64,000 nucleotides of DNA from Bacteroidales bacterium UBA3808. Its GTDB lineage: Bacteria; Bacteroidota; Bacteroidia; Bacteroidales; Paludibacteraceae. The notes beneath the pieces were generated by a model, which saw nothing but the letters and a program-made list of their open reading frames with translations, searched no databases and was not told where the DNA came from. The stretch lies in contig DFEG01000044.1 of NCBI GenBank assembly GCA_002369075.1, positions 16,593 through 80,592 on the forward strand, given 5' to 3'. Made by a program: the position numbers and the translations under genes. Shown piece after piece: positions 40,049-52,100 of the stretch; positions within the stretch are counted from its first letter, which is position 1, and the number at the start of each line of letters is the position of its first letter.

Positions 40049-40087
40049 CCAAAAGCGGTGCCACTTTTCCAGAGGCACCGCTTTTGG
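40049..40087. terminator. terminator after the 4024-aa protein gene
   Basis: CCAAAAGCGGTGCC (40049-40062) pairs perfectly with GGCACCGCTTTTGG (40074-40087) around an 11-nt loop. It lies 17 bp after the stop codon on the minus strand. Confidence 0.85.
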
Positions 40088-40104
40088 GAAAATTCACTGT
40101 CAGA

Positions 40105-43100
40105 TTAGTGAACCAGGAGCGAAGATATGAATATCTCGTTGCCGATAACAATTCGCACAGTATATACGCCGCTTACCGCAATACCCGGCAAGATGAACGG
40201 TTTATCAGCACCATGTTGCGCGTAAACGAGTGCGCCGGTAGCGGATATGATTTCGATACGCGCCTCAGCCAGCATCTCGGACGAGAAGCTATTGAGGATA
40301 TGTATCGGTTCACCCGCTTTCACAGGGTTCGGAGCGATGATCAGCGACTGAGCCGTGATATTATCGACAGCCTGGTCATCCGGATCTACCGGTTTCTGGT
40401 AAACAGAGAGGTGGAGATATACTATACTGTCACAACCTGTCACCGTGGAAACCGTGTCAAACTGCGCTACCGTAGCCTGTATGTACTCCTTGCCGTGCCA
40501 CTTATACGCTTCGCCTTGTGCAACCGAGTCATAGAGATGCTCCTCCTGTTTAGCGTTCACCGTGACATGGAGTTTAACAACATCCTCGCAGCCATAGGCG
40601 TTCGGCACGAAACGAACCTGATCAGCCATGCCTACTTGAGCGGTGAAGGAGAACAAAGCTCCGTCTAACTCTTCGTTGACCGGCTCTCCCTCGCAGAGTA
40701 CCATCGAGTGCTCATAGACGGAAATCGCATGAACCGTGAGGTTGAGTGTCTGGACGGTATCCGGCAGATTGGTTCCGTTCGCAGCGGGACGGTACTCTAC
40801 GAAAGTATTGCTACCCAGAGTATAGTCGTCCTCCGTGACATAGAAGGAATTGCCGTAGTTTGCTCCCGCGTAATCAGCGCCGTCACAGATATCGCCTGCA
40901 TAATTCAATGCCACGGAACGGTTGACGACCACATTGCCGATATGAACATAATTATCCGCATTGCTTTGCGTGGACTCGCCATAGAAGGCAACCTTGACAG
41001 ACTGGTTAGCGTATGCGCTAAGGTCTATATAGTACTTCTGCGCCTTCGACGTCAGGTCATTATAGACATAGTCGCCCGTACCGGAATTATTCCACTCTGC
41101 CAGTTTTCTCCATGTGTTGCCGTTATCGGTTGATACCAATACTGCAAGACGGTCATCCACACCGGTATCGGCAGAAGAAGAATAAGTAGAAGAGTAAGGC
41201 ACTCTTGCGGCAGTGAATGTCAGCACGACATTCGGATCGCCGTTACCGGTAGCCAGACTAACCATAGGCGATACAAGCCAGTAGTTCCAGGTACCACCGT
41301 AAATATCGCCGACGAAATGATTATCCGCAATCAGCGTATCACCCTGTGCCACATGCCACCCGGTATAAGTACTCGGGGTGAACGGTGTCAGTTGAGCCGA
41401 ACCGTTGATTACGTCATCCATTAGACCGCTATAGTTCTCCCAACCTGCCGGCATATCCGTACCCGTCATATCCGGAGCATAACGGATTATGTACGGAGTA
41501 TTGAACGATATCTGCTCCCATGCAGAGTACTCGCCCTCGCCACAAGCCTGACGCGCATAGAGATAATAGGTAGTCTCGTCCTCCAGTGTCAGGTTAAAGA
41601 CATAGGTGGTATCCGATATATCCGCCGTCTCGATAGCCGTCGTGGCATCGTATGCCGCTTCCTTGCTGATTGCGACTTGGGCATTATGCTCCTGACCGTC
41701 CGCGAAACGGAAATCAAGCTGTACGCTGGTGGTTGTGATATGGGAAGCAACCAGCTTCTCTACACCGAGACAGCTCAAATCCATTTCCTCTACCAGTACA
41801 TCGTCCATATACAGACCGCGTGTGGTCTCCGAAGCATTTGCAGCAGCCATCTTGATGGCTATATACTGACCGGAGCCGGTATAGCTGTACAAGGGCACTA
41901 CGAATGCCTGATAATCGGTTGATGCAGGCGTGAACGAAGCAAGTGCCACGAACGTGGAGGCATCCGACGGGTTCGTCATCACACCTACCGTAAACGTAGC
42001 GTCATAGGAGGTGCTGTAAGCCCGTGCGTGAAGAGTCAGACGCTTATTACCCAGATCCGTGATCCGCGGCAGAATAGCATACTGGTCTTGAGGATCGTAA
42101 TCCGTGTAAGTGCTATAATAGGAATAGAACTTCACCGAGTTGGTACCCGAGTTGGAATAAGTCGAGGAAGAGCTATTCGCCAGTACCGTAGGATAGATCG
42201 TATAATCCGAATAAGACGATTGGTACGTACAGGTATTGATGTAATCCCAGCATATCGGGAGCACGTGCGTGTTCGAGACAGCTGTTACCTGATCGAAGTC
42301 TGCGAGCCACGGGAACACACTGATCTCTCCGCACTCTGTAGCGAAAGATGCCGGTGCAGACCAGTTGGATACCGTCTCGTCGTCACAGTAAACGCGGAGC
42401 TTGACCGTGTATGACGTGGAGGCAGACAGGTTCGTCAGAAGGAGCGTATCCTGATTAAATACCATTTGCTTGTAAACCGTATCAGCGCCCGCGAAGACTG
42501 CTGCCTCGTAAACGGAAGCAACCGAATCCCAGCGAATGACAGCGGAGCTATGGGTTATATCCGATACGCGCGGTGCCCCCGGAGCGGAACATTCAACCTG
42601 GCTGATAGCGAAGTTATCCACCGCGGCAGGAGGATTGGATCCACCGGAACCGTCATTCTTCCATGCCAAGACTACCTTGTACGTACCTGCCGGTACATAT
42701 ATCTCTTCCGTCTCAAAACTGGTCCACTTCGTTGAATCCAAGTTCAGTTTGGATCCGCCGTCAAGAGCCACCCAGCCTTCCGGCAGAGCCGAGGAAGAGA
42801 AGCCCGTGGCAGTAGTGCCGGCAACCAAGTTGGTCGTTTCAGGAACAAGTGCCACGCGCAGGTAATCCCAGGTACTCTCACCGTGTCCTTTCCAGTCATA
42901 GCTGAAGATATAGCCGCCATCCTCGAAGTAGACATTCCGGACAGCATATACCATTGCCGAAGAGGAGAGCGAGTATCTGTAGCTCGTACCTCCGTTGTTG
43001 GAGATATAGAGCGAATGAGTACCGCCGTTGCTGACGGCTTCACCCCATGCCCATGCATTGGTAGAGGTACCGTTGACCAGTGTCCAAAGGTTAGCATCCT

Positions 43101-46100
43101 CAAAATTGTCAACGAAAGGTACAGCGGAAGCCGTAGCGAACGAGATCACTCTGCTCCATTCGGAATAGAGTCCCTCACCACATTCCGCACGCACGTAAAG
43201 GTCATAAGCGGTAGCAGGCTCCAGATTCTCCAACAGGAGAGTCTTGGCACCCGAAACGGCAATGACTGTATCCGCGCCCGCCGGCAATGCAAAGCCTGCG
43301 GCACCGAGTGCCACCTCGAACGAAGAGGCATTGCTGCTCCAGTTCACGCTCGCGGAAGTAGTTGCAGGTGCTACCGAGATACCAGACGGAGCCAGACAAT
43401 CCGGTGCCTTCGATACCTCCAGGTCGTCAATCCATACATAGTTGGACTTGTCGAACTCGGACACAAGCGCAATGTACTTGCCCCGGGCACCTTGGAAGTA
43501 AACGGTGACATCCTCCCAGTAATTACCCGAAAGAGTAGGACTGCTTACCTCCGCCAGCTCATAGGTATCTATCAGTTGGAAGGTCGAGAAGTCCGTCGGA
43601 TCAGTCATGGTACCTATCTTGATACTGTGCGCGTATGTAGAGGACGCATAGTTGTTCATGGAGGATCCCGCATACATTGCGCGTGCCTTGAAGGTCAGCT
43701 GCAGTGTATCCAGCATAGCGTTCAATTCAGGTAGCACAACATACGATCCATTGGTCGAGGACGAATAGAGGCGCAACGCCGATGTACCCGAATAAGCGTA
43801 CGTGCTGGAATTGGTGTTGTTCTGGATGTAGGATACATACGACGTAGAAGCATATCCCTCCATCCAGCAGGACGGAATCATCTCTGACGAAGCACCGGAG
43901 TAAACGGGCTTGCGATTATTCACATCATCAAAGTCCTCGCTATACGGCACCTCTGCCAGACAGAGCGTAGCGAACGAGGTGGAAGTCCAGGCACTCGTCT
44001 CCGTATCGGAGCATATTCCGCGTACATAGACATGGTAGTCCGTCTGCTGCTGCAAGCCGCTGAGCGCAACGCTTACCGTATCAATCGTATCATGACGAAC
44101 GATTAACGAAGATGCCACTTGCGCAAGGGTGTCAGGATCAATCACCGCATTCGTTACTACAAAGTCATATTCCGGAGAAGGATTCTTCGAGAAACTGATG
44201 ACAGCCGAAGAAGTAGTGATTGCCGAAGCATTCAGTCCCTTTATCTCGCGACAAGCAGGCATGAGTGCCACTTCTATGTTGTCCACCGTGGCATACCAGC
44301 CGCTGGTTGCCGTATAGCGGATGGCAAGACGCGCGTCACCGAGCACGGAATCAGGAATTACATCCAACTCCACCCAGTCGGACTGGACAGCTGTCTTGTT
44401 AGCCGTCGGACGAGGCAGTGTCTCTATCGCTACAAAAGAGTTCTGCTTGGTAATATCCGTCATGTAACCGATTACCAGATCACCGGACGATGTTCCCTCT
44501 ATGGCATACTGCATACGGATCTGCAACTCATTAAGAGAAGCCATCTCGGGCAGAATGAAATGAGCATACCGGGTGGAAGAACCACCGGAACCGTTGAAGA
44601 ACAGATACTTGCCTGAAGCAATATAGTTGTAACTATTATCGCTGTTCACATAGGCATAAGGACCGCTCATGGCATTGAGAGAGGCATAACATAACGGTGC
44701 CGCTACCGCAGTAGAGGTTCCGGAACCGGTAGCATACGCCTCGAAATCTTCCGTCCACGGGAAAGAACTGATTGCCTCGCACTCCGTACCGAACATCACT
44801 CCGTTGGACCATGCGCCGTGCTCGTCATTGTCGCACAATGCACGGATGTATGCGTAGAAGGTGGAAGAAGCCGCGAGATGGTCCACCCTTACCGTATCGG
44901 TTGTTACTGTATCGCGGAAAACCACGAGGTTTGCCGTAGCCAGGGTATCCGGGTTAGCAACCGCTGCGGTAGTTACCAGTACATCATATGATGCTGCTCC
45001 GTTGAGAGAGAAAGTAAGTTTGGCCGAGGAAGAGGTGATGCCGCTCGCTGCAACATCCTGTACCTTCTTACATTGCGGCAGGACATACAGTGCTACATCA
45101 TCCAGATCCAGATATGCATCTCCCGAACCGTAGTTACTCGTACCCTTGAAATAGATAATAACCGTATCTCCCGTATAAGCGGACAAATCCAACTCATACT
45201 GCGTCCAAGAGGACACACCGGTCAAATTACTGAAGAGAGACGTCTTCGTAAGACCGCCGTCGTTCGAGACAAGCACTTCTCCGGCACCTCCTGTCGGGTT
45301 CTTCCACCAGAAAGAGAGACCTAAATCTTCAGACAGGTAGATAGACGGAGTGGCCAGGAAATTGGTACTACCGGAAGGATTGTAATATGAATCGAAACTC
45401 AGGCAGGCACCATCATGTCCTGATGCGTAATAACTCCACTTGTAGCCGGCAGATGTAGTCGTGCCTTCCGCATTGCTCCAGCAGTCCGGTATGCCGGATG
45501 TGATACCGTTGAAGGACTCTGACCAGAGATTGTCTGCACTCGCATTGATAATTCCGCATGCCGTGACAAAGGCATATGCATCCGTCCACTCACTGGCGGA
45601 AGCATTATCGCAATGCGTACGGACATAAGCGTAGTACCGGGTGGAAGAACGGAGACCGTTCACCGGCACTACAGTATCTGTAATCATACCGGCAGAGAAC
45701 ACCATCAGTGCCGAATCGGCAGCCGAGAGATGGTACATATCCAGCAGAGCGGATGCAACCACTACGTCGTAGGCGGCGTTATCTATCTCATTGAAACGGA
45801 TCTGCGCACTGCTCTCGCCGATACTGTCGGCTGTTAATCCCGTTACCGGCAGACAGGTAGGTATCACGTTCACTTTGACATCGTCGATATTGAACGGTTC
45901 ATAGTATGTTCTGTAACCTCCTATAACACCAACGGAAGCGTCATACTCTTGTTCTCCTACCAGCACGCGTTTGAAGGCGATATACTTGCCTGTACCTGCA
46001 TAGGACGAGAAGTTCACTTCCGCCTGCGTATAAGTGGTGGATACAGGTTGGAAGCCCTGAACAGGGACAAAGGTCGTTGAATCCTCGGGATCCGTCATTA

Positions 46101-49100
46101 CACCGACGATCAGACTGTCACACGTGTAGCTTCCGGTTGCCGAGCGGTACCAGAATGACAACTGCAAGCCACTGAGATCATCCGTCATCGGCGGCAGGGA
46201 AACCCAAGTCGTAGGCGGCACACTGTAACCTTCTGGATAGGTACCCCATGCAAACGATTTGGATCCGCTATGAGCATACATCGTCGTTACAAACGGGAGT
46301 TTCGTGGATGAAGCAGGCGAAGCTACTACAGTCCAGCAGGAAGGTATCCCGCCCGTTTCCACATCGTCAAATGTCATTCTGTACGGCAAATCGGAGATTT
46401 CCATGCATGCAGACCGGAAAACATACGGAGTCGCCCATGCACTATGTTCATCGTTACAGATGGAACGCGCATATACATAATACAGCGTAGCGGCATGCAG
46501 ACCCGTCAGTTTCAGAACCGTATCACCTGCTACCGTATCATTGTAGATGATCTTCGCGGCATCCGCTGCCGTAATGGAATCAATGCCGATGGCAGCAGTA
46601 GCTACGACGAAATGATAACCGTCTGCGCCGAGGTCAGATACCGATATACGTGCCGTATCGGCTACAAGGTAATCCGCTGTTATACCGGACGGTTTGAGAC
46701 AAGCCGGAGCCTCGCCCGGTACATAGTAGATGGACATCTTCGGCAGGAAATTCTGCTGAGAGAGCGTAGCGTTACCGGTGGCTGTAGAACTATAACCGCC
46801 TATGGACGCTCCTGCAACCGTCTTGCCGTACCATGAGATGCGTTTGTACTTTCCTTCGGCAGTCTGCTTGAAACCGATCAGGAGATTACCGCCCTCATAC
46901 TGGTACGGGGAGTTCAGAATGAGGGTCATCTTATTGTCAACGATGGACAGCGAAACATTATCCGCCACCTTCCGCATCGTGCTCCAGTCGGTTAGTTCGG
47001 AGACGGTAGTTGCCGGAGTCTCAGCCATATAAACCTCAAACTGATTGCCCGCCCATATTGTAGTATCGTTGGCGTAGAAAGTCAGCTGGGTGATGGAACC
47101 CCACTGGATAGATGCCAGATCGGATGCCGGAACTACAAACTGGCTGCGCGTGAAGTCATCCACATAGTATCCGTAAACAGGTACATAGTCGTTAGTGGCC
47201 GTACTGTCGTTAATCAGCAGCGAGTATGCATCGGTCGGCAGGAACGAAAGGATGTTGCTCCACTCGCTCTCAGTGTCCGGACCGCATGCGGCTTTTACGC
47301 GGGCATAATATACCGTTTCCGGAATCAGACCGCTGAGTGCTACTGTAGAGTCGTTCGCCGACAGACGGATTGAATCGCTCATGTCGGCATGTGTGCTGTA
47401 TTCTACCACCCACGCATTCGCTTCGCCATCGCCTCTTTTCCATATAAGCGTAGCGACACTTCCGTCACCCGAAGTAAGGCTGGCTTCCAGACCGGTCGGT
47501 ACGGGGCAAGCGACTTCATTGATGCTGAAATTGTCTATAGCCGCGGGAGGATTGGTTCCGCCAGAGCCATCATTTTTCCATGCAAGAACCACTTTGTACA
47601 AACCGGCTGAGAGCCTGATTTCTTGCCTAATGGTATCCCAAGCCGTTGACAGGTTGAGTTTGGATCCGCCGTCAAGCGCAATCCATGTATTCGGAAGCGT
47701 AGTGGTGGTGAAAGGTGCTGCGCCTGCTATCAGTTCTTCTTCACCGGGAACGAGTGCTACGCGCAGATAGTCATAATTACTCTCTCCGTTGGCTTTCCAG
47801 TCGTACTGGAAGATATAGGTACCGTTCCTTTCCACACGGACATACTTGGTCGCATAGACCGTAGTGGCACTGGAGTTATCATATGTATTGGTCAGACCGT
47901 TATCTTCGGATATGTACAATGCATGCGTACCGCCGTTGTTGGCAGCCGTACCCCATGCCCAAGCGTTCGCAGCGGTGCCGTTCAGGAAGAGCCAGTGGTT
48001 TTCATCCTCAAAGTCATCGGAATAAGGAGGTACGACAGGTGTCTGGGTCGTATGGAATACTGTCGCATTGCTCCACTTGGCGCTGTCACCGTCGGCACAG
48101 ATGGCACGGATATAGGCGTAATAATCAGTATTGCCCGTCAGTTCCGTGAACAGGATATGATTGACACTTACCGTCTCCATATGCAACGGAGCACTGATTG
48201 TATCCGGTCTGCGGGTATTGATCTGGCTCAGCAGCACCTGGTACTGTGCAGCACCGGTATTCTCCCACGATACGCCTGCCCATACGCCGGCTAACGAATC
48301 TACCGAGCTCTCTACCACCTGCTCGCAACCGGATACCGGCTCGAAGGTGATATTGTCAATCAGGACATAGTTGGTGGAGTCATGCTTGGTGGCTTCGTTG
48401 AGCTGGAAGATCACATACTTGCCGAACTGGCCCATATAGTCACCTTCGTAATTGGCGAAACTGACTGTATAGGTCTTGAGTGCAGTGGAGTCTGCCGCAT
48501 AGTCCAGATTGATGGTCTTGATAATGTCTATACCGCTCAGATCGTTCGGATCAACGAGAACACCGATGTTCAGACGTTTGTAGTTAGTGGTGGCGGTACT
48601 GGTTGTAGCGGCATCAAACGTAATCTGGTAATCACGGATATCCTCTATCGCCAGTTCCGGCGATACACCATACGCACCGTCGCTATAGACGGTATCTACA
48701 TTCGCCGCATTCTTCGAGCCGACCGACTCTTTGCTCAGTTTCAGATAAGCGCCGTACGCTCCGGCTGTCTCTCTCCCGGCATAAGCGTTATTGGTGGAAG
48801 AACCGGGGGTCGTAAAGCCGAAAGTCCAGCAGTCTGCGGACGCCTCGTCACGGAAAGTCTCCGTGCCGAATGCCTCCGGGGTGATGGCGGTACATAGGGT
48901 CTTGAAGCTGAATTCTGCCGACCACGTACTATAATCATCCCCGCCGCAATAGCCACGCACGTAAGCGTAGTAACGGTTGTTGCCTTCGAGGGAAGGAATA
49001 ACGGGCTGGGTGGTCGATACCAACTGGTTGAAAATAACGGTATCGGATGCCAGATTAGCCGTAGCCGGATTGATCGGGCTTGTAGATACCACTACCTGAT

Positions 49101-52100
49101 ACTGACTCGCATTGGTAGCCTCAAAACGCAGCGTAGCCGAGGAAGCAGTTGCCGTCATCAGGGAAACGGCACCCATTTTATGGCAAGTCGGGATAAGACT
49201 GATCTCTATATCGTCAATACATGCCGTATAATAAGAGGTAGTGCCGCTATATTCCCAACAGAAGACAAGCCGGTAAGCCTCGGCAGGAAGTGCAGAGAAC
49301 TCTTTGTCATAATTCGTCATTGACGAAACACTGGTCAAGGTCTCTATCTCCGTGAAAGTGCTGAAATCCCCCGGGTCATTGTTCGTTATATAACCCAGTT
49401 TCATAACTCCGTTGGATACATTCTCCATCTGAACCCAGAAACTTATTTGCAGCAGGTTAAGCGCCTCTGAGAATATAGGTAATGCGGCATAACTGAGACT
49501 GGATGAACTACCATAAAAGGAGAGAGCTTTGGTACCGCTATGCACGTAATACCCGTAAGTACCGGAATTAGCCACGTGCGGCATATAAGTGGTAGTACCA
49601 CCCATTTCCCAGCATGCAAGGTCATTGTTATATACATTATATGCTGACCCCGGATAACTCTCGAAATCTTCCGTCCAGGGCTTGTCTCGGGAAACTGAGA
49701 TAGCTCCGCACGGCGTGGTGAATGATACTGCATCAGACCAGTCTACGACTACGTCTGCCTCTTGCGCACTGCATATCGGATGCACATAGGCATAATAGGT
49801 CGTGGTCGGTGCCAGACCGGTGATGGCAACGGTGTCACCCGTCACTGTATCGCGGAAGGCGGTGAACACGGTGGTCTGCAGGGTATCCGGATTCATTCTC
49901 CGTGTAGTTACCAGTACGTCATAGCCCGGTGCCTCATTGGCTGTGAAAGTCAGCGTAGAGGAAACCAAACCGGGAACGACTGCCACATTTTTCACCTTCT
50001 TGCATTGGGGCAGCAGACGGAGTTCCACGTCATCGATACAGCAGCTGTACTGGATATTATAATACCAACGGAATACAAGATACTTCGCCTCGGAGGGGAG
50101 TTCGGATAGATCGACGGTATATTGCGTCATCGAACCTGTATTGTTTTTATAGGTGCTGATTTCATGGAATGTGTTCATGTTCACATCTCCGTCCGTAATA
50201 TATCCTAATGTCAGTTCTCCCTTGCTGGCATTCTCCATCTGTACCCAGAAAGAGAGACGGAGCGTATTGAGCTCGTTCGTGAAACCGGGCAGCACTGCGT
50301 AACAGTTACCCTTGCCGTAAAATGTCAATGATTTCTCACCGCTGTGCGTATATACATATTTGTCTTTTTTCGGTATGCCTACGGAGTCTATCACATGCGG
50401 CAGGACCGATCCGTCGGTATAGACCATCCAGCACTCGGGTGACACGCCGTCCGTGGCATCGAATGCTGCACCGGTATAAGACTCGAAGTCCTCCGTATAA
50501 ACTGCGTCTGTGGTAATCGTACCCGGCACGCACGGCGTCTTGAGCTGCATGGACAGGGAGTCCCCGCCTTCGCAATCCTGACGGACGGAGACATAATAAG
50601 TCCCGCTCGGGGTAAGACCACTGAAAGTATGGGACACACCTGCAACCGTCTGCTGTTGGAGTATGTGCGAGAAATCCGCAGCATCCGACAGGGTGACTTC
50701 CGTAGCGCTCTGACCTATCTTGGACCAGTTCAGAGTGATGGCGGTCGGCGATACGATGGGTTTCAAACCATAGAGTCCCAGACAGAGCCCGTCACTCTCA
50801 ACCAGGCTTACACCATACAGATGGAAGAATGCCTCGGAGGACTGTGCATCGGCCACAAAAGCCACACGCACGGCTCCCGCCTGTATGTACTCATCCAAAG
50901 TCACCTTGAAAGCCGAACCCGTATTGCTGATCTCACTTCCTGCTATCGTCCGGAGCAATACCCATGTATCTCCGTCATCCGGCGAAACAAAAACATGGAA
51001 ATTGGATGTAGCCTTCTCCGTGCTCGCCGTGGTAGCCGTGGCACTCTTGGTCAATGCCAGTTGGAAGGACAGGAGCACGCTCGAGCCCTCCTCAATATTG
51101 GTGATATCCAGAGACTGTGTGAGCAGCCATGACGGCGTACCTGCGCTCTGCGCATAGAGATGGGCAGCTCCGAAGACTGCCGTATTCGTCGTAGCGTTCC
51201 ATTTATAGGAAGAGGAGTTGTCCGTCAATCCGGATGCAGCAACCGAAGCGGCTACCGCTCCCTGTTTCTGCGACCAGGCGGAAGGAATCGCTCCCATGCC
51301 CGGGGTGTAAGGCAGACCGACTACCGTCGTAAAGTCCGTTGACACCCAGTTGGTATACCCCGACTCATTGTCATCACAATCAGTGCGGACATACGCGTAA
51401 TAATGGGTTGCCTGCTGCAGATTGGATATCGTCACGCCGTTACCCGTCAGGTTATTCGCATAATACACTGCCGAAGAGGTATCATAGTTAGACAGATCTG
51501 CTATGGCTGATGTGGATACGATCACCTCGAACCGGCGCGGACTGGCTGCCCAACTGATACGCGCCGCATTGGAGCCGACCGTCACACCCAACAGATCGGC
51601 ATCCATACACTGGGACTGCGGGAATACGCGCACCTGATCAAGTATCACGCCGTAACCGCCGTTCTCCTTTGCCTCGAAAGCCAACTGGCAGGTGGCTGTC
51701 TTGCCGGCTGCAGGCAGGTCGATTGTCTGGAGCGACCATGCTGCCTGATAATCGCTGTACTTGCGGATCAAGATCCACTCCGCGGAGGAAGAGGTGCGGA
51801 AATAGACCGACAGTGTGTCGCTGAAATAGCCGATAGCGGAACTGCCCCTACGGGGTTGCGCATAGGCGAAAGACAACTGGGGATTGCTCACCTGACTCAG
51901 ATCCATCTCGGGAGTCACAAGGCGGACACAATACCCCACGTTACCGCCCTCGGCACGCAGCGCAACGCGTTTTTCGCCGTCGTACGCACCGGTCGGGTTG
52001 GTTGCCAATGTGTCAAGTATCCATTCACCGCCCGCTACGGTGTTCACCACCTCTTGCGTCCACGTAGAGGGGATACCCGACTCAAAACTTTCATTCAGCG